A DNA stretch of 64,000 bases from Heterobilharzia americana. Its lineage: Eukaryota; Platyhelminthes; Trematoda; Strigeidida; Schistosomatidae. Below, one piece after another: positions 1-12,455 of the stretch (position 1 is the first letter of the stretch; every line of letters starts with the position of its first letter). Position numbers and translations under genes: made by a program. The notes beneath the pieces are model-generated. The model did no database searches. It was not told the DNA's origin and saw only the letters and a list, made by a program, of their open reading frames with translations. The stretch covers positions 13,929,248 through 13,993,247 of the forward strand of contig OX104134.1 of the NCBI GenBank assembly GCA_944470555.2. The letters are read 5' to 3'.

Positions 1-1790
1 CACGACCACCACCTGCAACTCATCCAGAAATACCAGCACCAGTCTAGCCACAGATCTATCAGTGAACACGAATCCTTTGACAAAGACAAGCGTGAAGTTC
101 TGAAATCCGTGAAAGCAGCAGGACCAGATGGAATTCTGCCTGAAGCACTGAATACAGACGCGGAGACAACAACAGACATGCTCACACCACTATTGCAGAA
201 GATTTGCAAGGAGGGAAGGAAGGCTAACTCGTCAAACTCCCAGACAAGGGAGACATAAGTCTTTGCAAGAACTGGAGAGAAATCATGATTCACCCGTGTC
301 CACCCCAAACAAAATATTATGCCACATTATCCTGGAGAGAATAAGTAATGCTCTGCATTCAAAATTACTACCCGAATAGGCTGGCAGGCTGGCAGGCTGG
401 CTTCGGGAAGAATAAATCATGTGCGAATCAAATTACAACTCTAACATCCACTAGGCAGCATTATAGAACACAGCATAAAATGGCGGTCAACTGAATCTTT
501 ACCTGAACTTCATCGACTTTGAAAAGGCGTTCGAAAGCGTCGACCGAGAAGTAATTTGGCAAGCAGCTGGTTCAACACTACGGTTTTAGTGCCACAAAGC
601 TTGGCTGACCTGATTCAACAGCTATACGCTATGCTATATGATGCCACACGCCAAGTGATCCACAATGGGGAGCTCAGTGACGCCTTTGAAGTGAAGACAG
701 GAAGGAGTAGGACAAGTTTGCCGCCTACTATCACCAATGATCTTCCTGATTGTGGTCGACTGGACTGGACTGGACTGGACTGGATCATGTGACAAACTGT
801 GAGGAGCGAGAAGATGGGTATACACTGGCTCGACCGATGAAAGGACTCCAGGAGAAGAATTGGATTTCACCAATGATGACTTATGTTTAATGTCTTCTCG
901 CACAAACTGGAAGATTTACAGGCGAAAATCAACAAGTTTGCAGAAGAGGTGGGGCAGTGAAGACGGAACTTGCTTCATGTGAACGTCGAGAAGACAGAGA
1001 TGATGAAGATAACCAATTAAGAAGAAGAATAAGAAGGAGAAGAAGAAGCATCAATCACTATGAACAGGAGAAACGGAAGGGAAGTAGTCTCTTTCACCTT
1101 CCTGTCCAGACGGCATCGTTTCAACTGCAGGCGGCGGCACAGATGAGGATGTCGAAGCCAGGATTGGAAAGACAGCAAGATAGGCCTTCCTGCACTAACC
1201 TGAAATCGGTGTGTGGATCTACCACACTCCACTGCACTCCACTCAGCATAAAGCGTGAACAAGATTCGGATTTTCAACACTGATGTCAGTCAAGTGAGTC
1301 AGTGCTTCTATGTGGTGGTTGAGAGACTCGGTGTGTTACGAAGAGCATTTTCAACAAACTACAGACATACACCACATCAACATCTGCCGCCTACGCTCAC
1401 TCTATACTGAAGATCAGATGGCCAGAATACTAAGAACAAGCAACAAGGAACTCTGGCTGGCTGGCTGGCTGATTTGCTGGCTGGCTGACAACGAACCAAC
1501 CAAGAATCCATCGCCCACGAAATATGCAGACGAAAGTGGAGATGGACTGGATTGGGTATACACTGAGAAGACCGATTGGGGACATCATGATTCAGGCCGT
1601 CTAGTGGAAGCCGAATGGGGAACGACGAGCTGGGCATCCGAGGTGAATGTGACATGGAGGAGATTGTGTGAGGAAGAAATGAAAGCTTGTTGACAGTTGT
1701 GGAGCCGTATTCAAACGACTGCAGAGAAGAGGGTGAAACTGAGGCGTGCTACTGAAACCTTATTTTCCACTAGGAACACAAGGGAAAAAT
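1..1790 (+). mobile_element. RTE-clade (SR2-like) LINE, RT and C-terminal part, degenerate
   Basis: This is the 3' portion of a non-LTR retrotransposon, cut at its 5' side by the window edge. Translation in shifting frames gives an RT linker with AGPDGILPEAL, then the palm segment LNFIDFEKAFESVDREVIW near 500-560, then the C-terminal region with WRRLCEEEMKAC near 1650. Several frameshifts and stops break it, so it cannot make active reverse transcriptase. Local expansions of ctggactggact (about 757-783) and ggctggctggct (about 1456-1490) look like slippage inside the old ORF. The 3' end falls at aataaatagtaataataatt, the short TAA-rich tail typical of RTE elements. A sister copy with the same peculiar insertions lies inverted at 61372-63985. 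Assignment to LINE is firm; the RTE/SR2 label rests on domain style and tail. Confidence 0.85.
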
Positions 1791-4624
1791 AAATAGTAAT
1801 AATAATTCAACCAGAAGTATACTTGAAGCTGTAACAGATTGGTATCTGGTTTTGGTTTTTGATCTTAACTGGTGACACTTCATAGTACTAAGTCAAATAA
1901 TCTCAAGACTGAGACACTGAGTTAGAATGCACCAACAAATATTAGCGTTATATTGGGAAAAATGACTGGATTCAACTGTTAGGTTTATCTCAAACAATTG
2001 TAACTAAACAATTTTCCATTAAAATTCCGAAGGGAACCATTTTTCACTTCACTATTTTACGCCACACAGTGAATACCTTGAGACTTTTGTAGCGACTCTA
2101 GACAACTGTAAATACTGGTTAGTATGGAAGCCTCTAGAACAGTGCCGGTGGAATAAATACCGACTCTAACTACTGCATGTTTTTGCTTGTTGGTTCATTT
2201 CTTTTTTTCATTTGTTTAAAGTACATTTTATACAGTATGGGTGCAGGAAAATACTCTGAGCAAAACAGCACAATGTTATCAAGGGAAAAAACTTAAAGTT
2301 AAAAAACGACAGAATGGCTGGAAAATGCCACATGTAATGGAACTTAAATTACTTTTGCGTCTCTCTCTTTACAGAAATAGATGTAGGTAAACCTCGGCAT
2401 TATCGCAGCTGGTTTTGATCTTGAGACATGTCTGATTGCTGACATCTGTAGTTATTGAGTGACAGCATAAAATATTTCCGAGTTGCCGAGTCAAGTGTTT
2501 CACTCAGACTTCAATTATTGAATGGTGATCCTACAGACCCCAAAAATTTGCCACCTAACCTTTGAATTAATTACGTAATGTTTCCCAAGATTCAAGTAGT
2601 TTTACTTTTACGTTTCTGATTGAACGCATGGAGTTACTGAACATCTTTGGCTTTGATGGGGCTACATTTTATAGATATATATAAACATTGTCAAATCTTG
2701 ACATCATGCATTCAAAACTACGTTTCATTGGTGCCAGAGGTGGTGAAGAGTTGCATATATAATTCGGGCTGTCGAAATATGCTTAGAAATCTAACCTGTT
2801 ACAATTCCAGAAGGAATGATGTAGTTGCTTGGATCTGGTAAACTTTTGAATACTTTAGACAGTGCATCAAGAGTGAGTGGGTTTGATGAATCTGGAGAAG
2901 TTACTTTGTATTTTGTTGTTGCGACGCCCGTACAATAATTAAAAAACTGATGAACAACTGACTGAGCGAGGTTTGAGTGACGTGTATGTTGCAGAATAGC
3001 AATACAGCGTCTTTGGAAAGACATTTTACTGGCAGCAAGTTTAGAACACTAAACTCTCCCTACAAACTTCTGCAGCATAAAACGAATGATATATTTTAAA
3101 AAGAATGACGGAATCTAGCCGAATAATCGTTCGGAAAGATAAATGACAGAGGTAGTGTATCCTTACTCTACTGGAGGTATTTTTCTGTACTACTTTTAGT
3201 TGTCAACATACCTTCTAGAGATGATTCTGGCTCTTAGTTCTGTTTAAGGAGCCGAAAGTTTTATTAGTATAAAGAAACGCGATAACTGTTGGTCTGCATT
3301 AGCTGTGACTAACTTCAATCATCTGAAGGGATGTGAATGTGATTATTTCACCAATGACCTGGGTGAAACCCAATTTATTCCTCATGATGAATTATTCTTT
3401 CGTGTGCTTTTACAAAGGCTGTTTAGTTTGACAGTAACCAATATTTTGAGTGCATTTGGTAGCAAATTGTGTCACAAACATTACATAGGCAACTAATATC
3501 AAAGTTAAGCCTCAGCGCTATGATATAATGTAATTCCTGTTTAGCTGAAGCAACATTTTTTACTGAGTCATATCTTGGCCACAATCTGTTGTCCATTATT
3601 TAAAACGCAGTCTAATAAATAATACTGTTTCATACCATCATAAATCCAATACATCAGCTGAAATGTCACAACATAGGCCCTTCTTATTAGTAAGGACGAT
3701 GCTAGCCTCTTTCTGCATTGATCTGACACTCGTCTCAGTCTGTCATCCATTCTCAAACAATCGAGTTATTTCTCTAACTAGAATCTCTATACTATCCCTA
3801 AAGGAAGCCTCGAGTGAGCTTTCTCATCTGGGTAGATTTATGTATTTAGTATTTGAGGCTGTTCCCGAATCTTCACTTATGTAATGCGATCATGGAACAT
3901 GGTCAGCTAGGTTCAAGATTGTTCAAGTGACAGGTAATGTGAATTATGAATGTTATGTGATAGTTCATGAAAACGACTTACGTAGGCCGGTGCACTTTAT
4001 TCAACTGAATAAGCTAAATGACATGGACAAGCTTCACTCATCGCGTTCATGACATTCTATAGGTGTAACCAATGTTCACTGACATAGGAACAGCTTATTT
4101 TGAATCGGGTTTGGTTCTGTGTTTATTTGCGATACGAGGTGCAACCGATCGGCCTATGTAGACCTGTTGAGGTAATGATTTTGATTATCATTGAAGTACA
4201 GGATGAAATTGGCACACTAGAACATGACCAGAATCCAGGTTAGTATTTTAAGAACAGCGGGAATCGGCAGTGCATTCTTACCATAGAAATCTGGTTTCGA
4301 CGTTCTGTATTGTGGTTTAGGTTTAATGAACAAAAATCGAAAATTAGGAAACAAAACTTCAGTGACTAGTGGAATTTAATGCTTACCATAAATAATTTGC
4401 TATCCATCCGAAACTAGGGAAGTTGACCATTACTTTTCGAGCTGCGGTCAAAACCTTATCTGTTTACTACGCAAACAACTTTTCTCTGGCCCTAGATACG
4501 TGACTCACTCATGGACATCTTCAAGTAGCGTCAAGAGGCTGATTGAGAGGGTTACCTAGTTAGTAACTGAAATCATCCTTAGCAGCATCCGAACTGCAGT
4601 CCGCAAAAGCGTAGTCAGAGTTTA
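1791..4624. other. AT-rich non-coding DNA
   Basis: I see no convincing exon, RNA gene or intact repeat here. The small open frames at 2647-2841, 3305-3496 and 3663-3884 lack good flanking splice signals and coding-like composition. It is probably intergenic or distal intronic sequence. Confidence 0.5.
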
Positions 4625-5170
4625 TGAAGCAAAATAATATAATCTATAAAATTCCATGTAATGACTGTGAGGTCAAGTACACAGTTCAAACTAGCTGGTT
4701 GGGGTCAGTCAGACAGAATAGTCGAGCATAGGAATTTAGCTAAATGTAGAATGACAAATAGTTATAGGATCAGTAATCTCGAAAGAAACTCGACTATTGA
4801 GATCCATACATTTACACACAACCACACAATATGGTGGGATAAAACCACTGTACTCAGTCAAGTCCAATATAATTAGGTGGAGAGAGAGAGAGAGAGAGAG
4901 AGAGGTTGATTACTGAGTCCCTGTTCATCGAATTAGCATCCAGGATATGTAATAGAAATGACGCAACATCTATACCGGAGATATGGAAAATTTTGCTACC
5001 AACAAAAACAAGGAATATGAGGTGATATGACTATAAAAATCAGATGTTGAAAGTGGTATGATAATATTGATATGATTATGAGCAATAATTTATGCTTGAA
5101 ACGTGATCAAGTAAGTAATACTGTGTCACTGTATACTGTATATCAAATAAACAAGTTGATTATGGAATTT
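4625..5170 (+). mobile_element. Penelope-like element fragment (GIY-YIG part and 3' end)
   Basis: The sequence translates, with interruptions, to the C-terminal GIY-YIG endonuclease region of a Penelope-like element: IIYKIPCNDCEVKYTVQTS near 4635-4690, where the usual YIG has become YTV, so the nuclease motif is damaged. The downstream part matches the arms of the 14124-16010 palindrome, including a (GA)n run at 4877-4903, the hairpin gagcaataatttatgctt followed by gaaac at about 5080-5102, and the terminal tatggaattt near 5161-5170. The RT core is absent, so the copy is 5'-truncated and inactive. Confidence 0.8.
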
Positions 5171-8100
5171 ATGAAGAAAGGTAGTTCCTCTTGCAACCTA
5201 GCTCTTATTGTAGCCGGAGCCTTAAACCTAATCACATGACTGAGTATTAGAATCCAGTTGAACTGCATATTTTTGGATTTCTGTTTATCAAAGTAGCAAC
5301 TCTAGCAAAGCTGGGCGCCAGTGTCATGGGTTGCAGGGATGAGCAAAATTATTAGCTGCATAGACATTTGGAGAACACACTAGAAGTAGTAAGGTCTTTG
5401 TGGAGGTCTCTGAGATATAGCATACACCAATAGTAGGGGTTTTGGGAGTTCTATCCAAATTTGTCTGCTGTCCTGTCTACATCAGGATGCGAACGCTGAT
5501 AACTGCAAGCTTAAATGGTACTCTCTGCTTCAAATATTTGGGTGAAATACAACACAGAAGATAAGCTCTGGAGGAAGCCGCTGTTTAGTGACTGAAAATG
5601 ATATGGCCAGTCCAGAATTCTAAACAACAGTAAGGAATTGGGTGAAATAAAGATAAAGAAACATGTAGTGACAGCAGTAAAACAATACAGTCCATTTCTA
5701 AAGTATTAACCACGGTATGACAAAAATAATGGGATGTAGTGTTTGTGTTTGCATTTAACCCCGCAAAGAAACATTCCTCAGTACAGTAAGCCATTTCATT
5801 TGAGTGTCAGTTAAATTTTCCAGATGCGTTTGACCATGCTTTATGAGTGGCACTAGGGTTTACTGACTGGTCGACACTTGAAGCTAAATATTCCCTCTTA
5901 CTTGATTAGCAAATGAGAGTTGATTAAAGTAATATTGTTGCTAGCAGGTGTAACTGAAATTTCCTTGTCATTTATTGTATTTCGGTAAAATGAGGTTGGA
6001 TGAGACTAGATACTAACTATCGACATCTTGTCTCGTCATCCAGACGGTAAGACTTCTGTTAGTAATCATTTCTTTCTCAAATTTAGAAGAAAAAGGAAGT
6101 GTTAGTCAGTGAAAAGCTAACTAATAGCGATGAGTCATCCGCTTGAAGATATCAAGAAATATAATAACCATTACATAGATGGACAAACAGAATTGTTCCC
6201 TCCACATATACTTCTCCATTTGAATGACTTTTTTAACTTATGAACTCTATGAATTGATGGCTGATGTCTGCCATAAAAAACATGACGCACTCAACTCCCT
6301 ACGTTTTTCAAGACTCTGTAAGATGCTAATAAAACATATTTACTGTCTCAGTTCACCTACATTTTTCTTCTGGCAACAGTAGACAAACACAAATGGGACT
6401 GATGGATTCTGAAGGTTATACTGATTGTTGATTTGGACATGGTAACACCGTTCACAAGAGTTTCATGAAAATATATTAGGATTCCAAGGAAGGGCGATTA
6501 CGTAATACCACCTTTCTTTCATTCTTCTCAGAGGCCATTGCGAAAGACAGATTTATGACCGTTTAAAAGTAATCAGGTAGTATATATGGCTGTGATAATT
6601 TTAACGAACCCTGTATATTTTTTATAACCTACCAGCTGCTATATATAGTGTGAGGTGGATGTGTTCATCAACCGGTTGTTCAGATTAACAGTTCTTCACT
6701 TACATCTCCATATCATTTTTACTTGCAGTCACATTTCTGATTGTTAATGTTTTCGTTAGTTATTGTAACATTCACCGTTTCTACCAGTCTATATCTTAAT
6801 CTAGCTTTTATCTAACATGTGTTAGGTATAAGTTTCAAAATCTTCTTTGCTAGATGTTGCTCTATAACTTTTGTAAGGAGTTCAGCCCAGATATTCAGAT
6901 CCAAGGAGAGGTTTACCTTCAGGAATCATTCTGTAAACGTTTGAGTGGAAATCTTTTGCAGAAAGCAGTAAAAGAACATCAAAATAATTTGAAATATCAC
7001 TCCATTCTTTCTTATTCTGAAGCCATTTATTAAGAATCAGGATTTTCCAACTCTCATAGATTGACCTTCCGTACTCACTAATTCAGTGATAAATGCCAGA
7101 GATTCACTTTTGCCTTTTTAATTTCGTGGAAAGATATGAAGACAAAGAACAAAGGCTCTTGTGGCAGATGGTTTGCACGTTAGACCATATGGGAGTATTT
7201 CAAAAAGTGAGTTCTACTAGCTTTCAGTCATGATACAACATTTAAAAGAGCCTTGTCTTGAAGTCGGATTAGGTAAGCACAAACTGTTTGTTACCAACCT
7301 TGCCGGAATAATTAAGACTTTGATAGTAAAATGTACATACTGTAGTTTTAGTTAATTGGTCCAACCAGATTTACACTGGTTTGTTTATTACTGAGTGGTA
7401 GAATGAAGTTATCCATAAAGTTTGAAAAATCTTTTCTCCGTTGGGATATCTACATCTTTGGCCCACATTTCATTCAAGGCACTTTCAAGAATTTCATCCA
7501 TGGTCAACTTGGATGATTACACGGCAGTTGAGTAACTTGATAATTGGATTCCAAGTATTAGTATTTGCTGAGTTCGCTTGATAGAATATTCAATGTGTCA
7601 TCTGCACATATCCATTATTCAAGAAATGAGTACTCTTGTGAAAGTCTCCGTTTAATAAAAGTATTAGAAATTCATCATCAACACTAAATAATAACCACTA
7701 GTCAGTAAATGTATACTAAATCGGTCGTTGATTAGTGTTTTAGAACGTTTCCATAGTTGTCAAAACTGTTATTTTTGTTATAAACACCTTATTTATAAAT
7801 ATCCGAATGTTTTAAAACATTCATCATTGACTAACTAATGAACATGAATGGTCTAATTTTTGAATACGTGTTCAACTATCTATGTGAGATTGAAAATGAT
7901 ATTGTTCTTTTGCATGTCTTGTTCTCATTTGCGTGATAATCATTTTTGTGTACGTCTTGTAAAAGTTATGGATTTCACTTTGCATTAGACTACAAATATT
8001 ACCGTTTGGAAGATAAGTTGCATACATTGCTTTTGTTGTCAAATATGGTGAATTGCAGAGTAAAATGTATTGAAAATAAGAATCAAGAGTTCAGTGTTTT

Positions 8101-8280
8101 TCTTTGTACGAGTAAACTTCATCTAAAATATTATAGTACGTCTAGACAATAACTACTATAAATGTGAATTCTGTTCAAAACAGATCAACACAAAAGATTA
8201 TTTACTTGGACAAAATAGTCTGAATTATCTTTTACACCCAGATTTCAAAACATTCAATACAGATACTGGGAAATTCTAAG
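5171..8280. other. AT-rich non-coding DNA
   Basis: No gene, recognisable repeat or RNA is visible. The short open frames at 5585-5794 and 7946-8152 look random. It probably lies downstream of the minus-strand exon at 8868-9537, so a 3' UTR or further exon could be hidden here. Confidence 0.45.
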
Positions 8281-8304
8281 GTTGTAGTGCGATAGCACTA
8301 CAAC
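8281..8304. repeat. Perfect 10-bp inverted repeat with 4-nt loop
   Basis: The sequence gttgtagtgc-gata-gcactacaac is a perfect stem of 10 bp with a 4-nt loop in otherwise AT-rich DNA. No gene is evident immediately around it. It could form an RNA or DNA hairpin; function is unknown. Confidence 0.7.
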
Positions 8305-8541
8305 ATCCAACTTTCATGTGTCACAAAAGTTCTCAAAATGTAATTGTTTTCACTAAAGTCTTGCTTCCATTCACATTGTTATCAGATCCGTTAAATAGTA
8401 ATTGTCTCCATTAGTAAGTATGACTTATTTTGTGTGGAATAAAGGGTTTTTCTGACCCACACACTTTTGTTGATGTATTCATTTACGGCTAACTATGGAT
8501 AGTTAGTAGGATTTCCCATATAAAATAACGCTGATCAGTGA

Positions 8542-8692
8542 ACACCTTAAATAATTTTGGATTTGATTTTTCTTATCTGATGCACTGAATTCAGACTTTT
8601 GAAAAAGTTTTTGGTATTTATTTCTAGAAATAAGTTGACGATGATAGCGATTAATAGTTGGTATTCTCAGCAAAGCAGGTTTCAGAACGTAC
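8542..8692 (-). pseudogene. Partial exon duplicate lacking its splice acceptor
   Basis: These 151 bp repeat positions 9387-9537 with a single visible mismatch (c at 8584, t at 9429). On the minus strand the copy begins exactly at the first base of the downstream exon of the 9.5-kb gene segment and stops inside that exon, just after an AAG|GTGT sequence that resembles a donor. The copied block does not include the tttatttccag acceptor; the bases upstream are cacacaact instead. An in-frame TAG lies 7 codons upstream, so it is unlikely to be a functional alternative exon. Confidence 0.75.
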
Positions 8693-8867
8693 AGTTGTGT
8701 GGAAGTTGCTTTCTATGCGTAGCGTACTTTTCTCCTAATGATCTAATATCATCAATCGTATTCTTCATACACCAGATTTCTATCCTTTACCACTGTTATA
8801 TCCCAGTACATGTGGAAAATTATAATTTTAATCTTTATTAGGTATTAGAATAACTCAAATAACTTAC

Positions 8868-9537
8868 GTCAACTGTTATATTTTCAACAGTTTCTCTTTT
8901 TAGTGAACTCCACTGGTGTTGTCTTTGGAAATCATTATCCAGATTCTTTGAATGAATATTTTCGTGACTTTGGTGTTTGATTGAAGTTGGAAAGCAAGAT
9001 TTACTTTTTACAAATGTTGTCTGATTGTGTACAGAGTTGGTACCAGTTCCTGGTAAAGGTGCTGGACCTGCACTTGCGTGTCTTTGGTGTGTTGCTGTTG
9101 CATTAGCTGCTTTCCGATAGCGTTTAGGTAATTTGAATGGTGTTTGAATATGTTGTTGATTGGTATGAACATCTGGATTATCTTGACCACTTAACAGTGA
9201 AAGATTTGTTCCTATGAATTTATGAATTTTTGTGAAGTTTATTAATTGTATTGTGTAGTTCCATGGTAGATAGGAATATTTTTCGGTAGTTGAACTAAAT
9301 GGCCAGTCTAAACATGTTACACCATCAGGGATTTTATTAATCAGTTCACGTTCTGAACTAATGTCTAGTGGATCATAACAGCAAGCACACCTTAAATAAT
9401 TTTGGATTTGATTTTTCTTATCTGATGCATTGAATTCAGACTTTTGAAAAAGTTTTTGGTATTTATTTCTAGAAATAAGTTGACGATGATAGCGATTAAT
9501 AGTTGGTATTCTCAGCAAAGCAGGTTTCAGAACGTAC
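8868..9537 (-). CDS. Internal exon of large minus-strand gene, unknown product
   Basis: On the minus strand an open frame is bounded by an acceptor (tttatttccag, AG at 9538-9539) and a strong donor GTAAGT (GT at 8866-8867). It encodes about 223 residues. It starts YVLKPALLRIPTINRYHRQL, continues through a Cys pair (CACC) and PDGVTCLDWPF, then becomes basic and low-complexity with RYRKAANATATHQRHASAGP. The first base completes the AGG codon left by the exon ending at 16471, so the two join in phase. It ends in phase 0. I do not recognise the family. The frame is long for schistosome non-coding DNA and the splice sites are good, so coding status is likely. Confidence 0.7.
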
Positions 9538-12263
9538 CTGGAAATAAATAAAAGTTGAATAGTCAACATGTAAGTTATAAAAATCAAAATATCTACTTCA
9601 GTTTTGTTTTTCTATCCGGTAATTAAGTTATGGATATAGTAGTTTTACTGTTTGCTTAAAAACTCATTTGTAGTGAAGTAGTTTTCCATCAGTATAAGTG
9701 ATTTTAAATTTTGTTATCTCTTTACTGGTATGCATAACTTCTACCTTGTTTTCAAAGTTAGGGCTCAGTAGTGTAGAGATGATGATAGTTTTTTTCGAAT
9801 GGCACCAATTTTTGTTGGCCACACAGATCTCTATGTATCCAACAGGAAACGGAAAGAGCGTTAGTGAAGGCAGTTTCTTCGTGTATTGATTTTACAGCTT
9901 GATTCATGCTAACGACTGAACAAACGTTTATTATAGGTGATAGAGTTTGCGTGAAACGCAATGAAAATTAATTACCCTGCAGGTTCTGTAACATATAAGC
10001 CACAGTAACATACATGTAATTACTCCTTCAAACAGGCCTAGAATGAACAGTTTCAATCATTTTCAGATTTTCGATGATACAACATATGTGGTAAGAAACA
10101 TTTAGAAGAATATGGTTGTGTAATTCTCTAAGTAGACAAATATAACGTTTGATTCTTTCTTGGCTTTCATAATGTACTCAAATGGCACCATTTTACGACA
10201 GTAGGCCATTTTACGCACATGTATGATATCTCAAATTAAGTTACAGTATTTGTAATACCGTTGTATTTCAAATATGAGCAAAGTGAAAGTGACCTACTCT
10301 ACTTTTGTAGTTCCAGATTTTGAAGTGCGATGTGTTTGGTACCTGTCTAGTTAGCAAAAGGCATCAGACAGATGTTAATACTGATTTTGGTGTAAATGAC
10401 AATGAATGTTGTTGAAGATGTAAGCACAGATAAAGTAAGTGTGATGCTTCACACAGTGATATTTCATGTATCACCCTGTCATCAAAGTTTCGTTAAAATA
10501 ATCTCACCTTAATTTTGTACTGTCTTTAATCGGATATAAAATTTTTTATTTTCGCTGAAAATGATATTTGTAAAATAGTGTAACTAGAAGCAGACTTCAA
10601 ATACTAAACCTGCTATTATCAGTAAGTTAAATTATTCTTACCCGTTTTCAGACAAAGCACTATTGTTTCGAAGTCTATCTGTTTGATTGAGTTTCATGAA
10701 CTGTTGACGAACACTGACTGGTTTATTTACACTGCATATGGTTACAGAGACATCCAAATCATAAGGGATTAACTGACATCCAGCAGAACGGAAAAGCTAG
10801 TTTTTAGGACAAAAACAACAGAATATGCAATGACATAACTTGCAGAAGTTGGAAACAGCAGGAAGTTTTAATTACGCCTTACTTTGTACGAATGTTTTCC
10901 GATCTAACCATTCCATAGAATTCCTTCTCTAGATAAATTTAAATAAAGCTAGAAATGGTGGTTTTGGTAGAACAGTATGGATCTATTTTATGTCGTCATT
11001 TCATTAGCTGCTTACAGCCTTCTAATATACAACTGCGAAATCTTTACTAAATTGAATCAATTTAATAAAAGATCATCAGACTGTCAAAAGATTGATATTA
11101 CGTCACTGAAGACATACAAACTAAAAGAATACGTGTATTAGAACTAATAATAAAGTTGTTTATGTACAAAAAGATTCAGCGAATATTCCAGATCTCAAGT
11201 TGTATAAAAAGAGGTGGGGAAGGGGGCAAATGTCTCATGCGCATTGCGAAAGATAGTAAGCAGTTGAGAAGAAATCCTGAAATAGGATGGATCTATGTTA
11301 TTCTGATAAAATTGAAGTTCTTACTTTAGTTAGACTGGATTATTTTGAGCGTTCATGTTCCTTGTGGTAATATCTCTTGTGGGGAAAGTAAACTAAACTG
11401 ATTCAACTGACCAGTCCTATCACTTGACACTAGAAGTGTAACTCTAATTCATATGGGATGCTTTTAGTATATATGAATGCTAGGAGGTATAAATAATGAT
11501 ATGCACTGAAATATATATTATTAGGTTGCGAACACCAAAGATAGACATATAAGTCTTTTGAATAGTAGCAGATCAAACACAGTTTTCTAAGAGTTACATG
11601 CATATGTTATCATGATGCTTGTTGTCAAACTCGCCAACTCAACACAGTATTTGTTCTTGAGTATATTTAAACCGACACTTAACTCTACGAATTGTTTTGA
11701 ACAACAAATTTAAACTGATAAAAGCAGTAGTTTTTGTTTTGCAATCCGTTATACTTTAGTTTGAAACCCCCAGTATTTGAATGGCTTGTTTTTTAAAACA
11801 GTACTGAATTTGGAAACAATTTTTGCACCTGCTAATATAACTTTGTGTTGCCATATGCAGGCCGACCACTGATCATCTTAAGGTTAGGTGTTTGGATATA
11901 TGAATGCATTCGTAAGATACATGACTAACAAGAGTAGACTAGTCATCTTCACATTGGTCATATATAAACCTTGCTTCCTACTCACTAAATTCAGATATTT
12001 GTTTACCACTTGGATTTTAGGTCACGGAAGTTAAGATAAGGATACCTGTGTAAGCAAGTAGATTTCAAATACCAAACAAAGTTGTTTGCAGTCGAATGTT
12101 GCACTTTCTCCTTTTTATTTCTCTGAGCTGTTACTGACAGAACTACTGTAACACTCACTTATGACGAGTGTCTATCTGCTATTCCAGCAACATAAGATAA
12201 CAGCAGGTTTAGGAACACACTAAGTTTTGAGCTTCCTTGCTTTTCCACACTTCCATTCACAAC
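9538..12263. other. Probable intron, no recognised element
   Basis: It lies between minus-strand exons. No exon, repeat family or RNA could be supported by eye. Confidence 0.5.
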
Positions 12264-12452
12264 AGTTAACTTTTCTTAGTATAATTGTTTTTATATGATA
12301 TCATCGTCGATTGGACCGAATTGATCAGTCTCTGTTGGCATATGGGCTCTTGTGCGGATGCAGGTACATGCAGCTGATGAGTCCCAAAGGGGACGAAATG
12401 CGCATCCTGGATCCCACTGCTAGTCACGATCCATCATCAAGTTAACTTTTCT
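12264..12452 (+). mobile_element. Smalpha-like SINE with 13-bp target-site duplication
   Basis: A 163-bp insert (12277-12439) is flanked by a perfect 13-bp direct repeat, agttaacttttct, at 12264-12276 and 12440-12452. The left part (cgattggaccgaattgatca, ggcatatgggctcttgtgcgg) recurs at 14905-15000, 15120-15230 and 59307-59461. The right part is a hammerhead ribozyme. Compared with the 59.5-kb copy the tRNA-like middle is missing. The duplication shows this unit itself was retroposed, presumably by LINE machinery. It sits 3-4 bases beyond the stop codon of the putative exon at 12456-12719, in the opposite orientation. Confidence 0.85.
12361..12415 (+). ncRNA. Hammerhead ribozyme (Smalpha type)
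   Basis: Core boxes are CTGATGA at 12374-12380 and GAAA at 12395-12398. Between them is stem II, gtcc/ggac. After GAAA come TGC/GCA (tiny stem III) and the ATC cleavage triplet, with predicted scission after 12406. Stem I would pair ctggat with the ac-atgcag strand; one base (g for c at 12371-12373 region) weakens it compared with the known Smalpha sequence. The family is a known self-cleaving RNA of schistosome Smalpha repeats that acts mainly as a dimer. Confidence 0.85.
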
Positions 12453-12455
12453 GTT

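Noticed and set aside
4877..4903. (GA)n tract as a promoter or GAGA site
   Set aside because: The same tract occurs at the same position in other PLE copies (15722, 14393), so it is part of the element.
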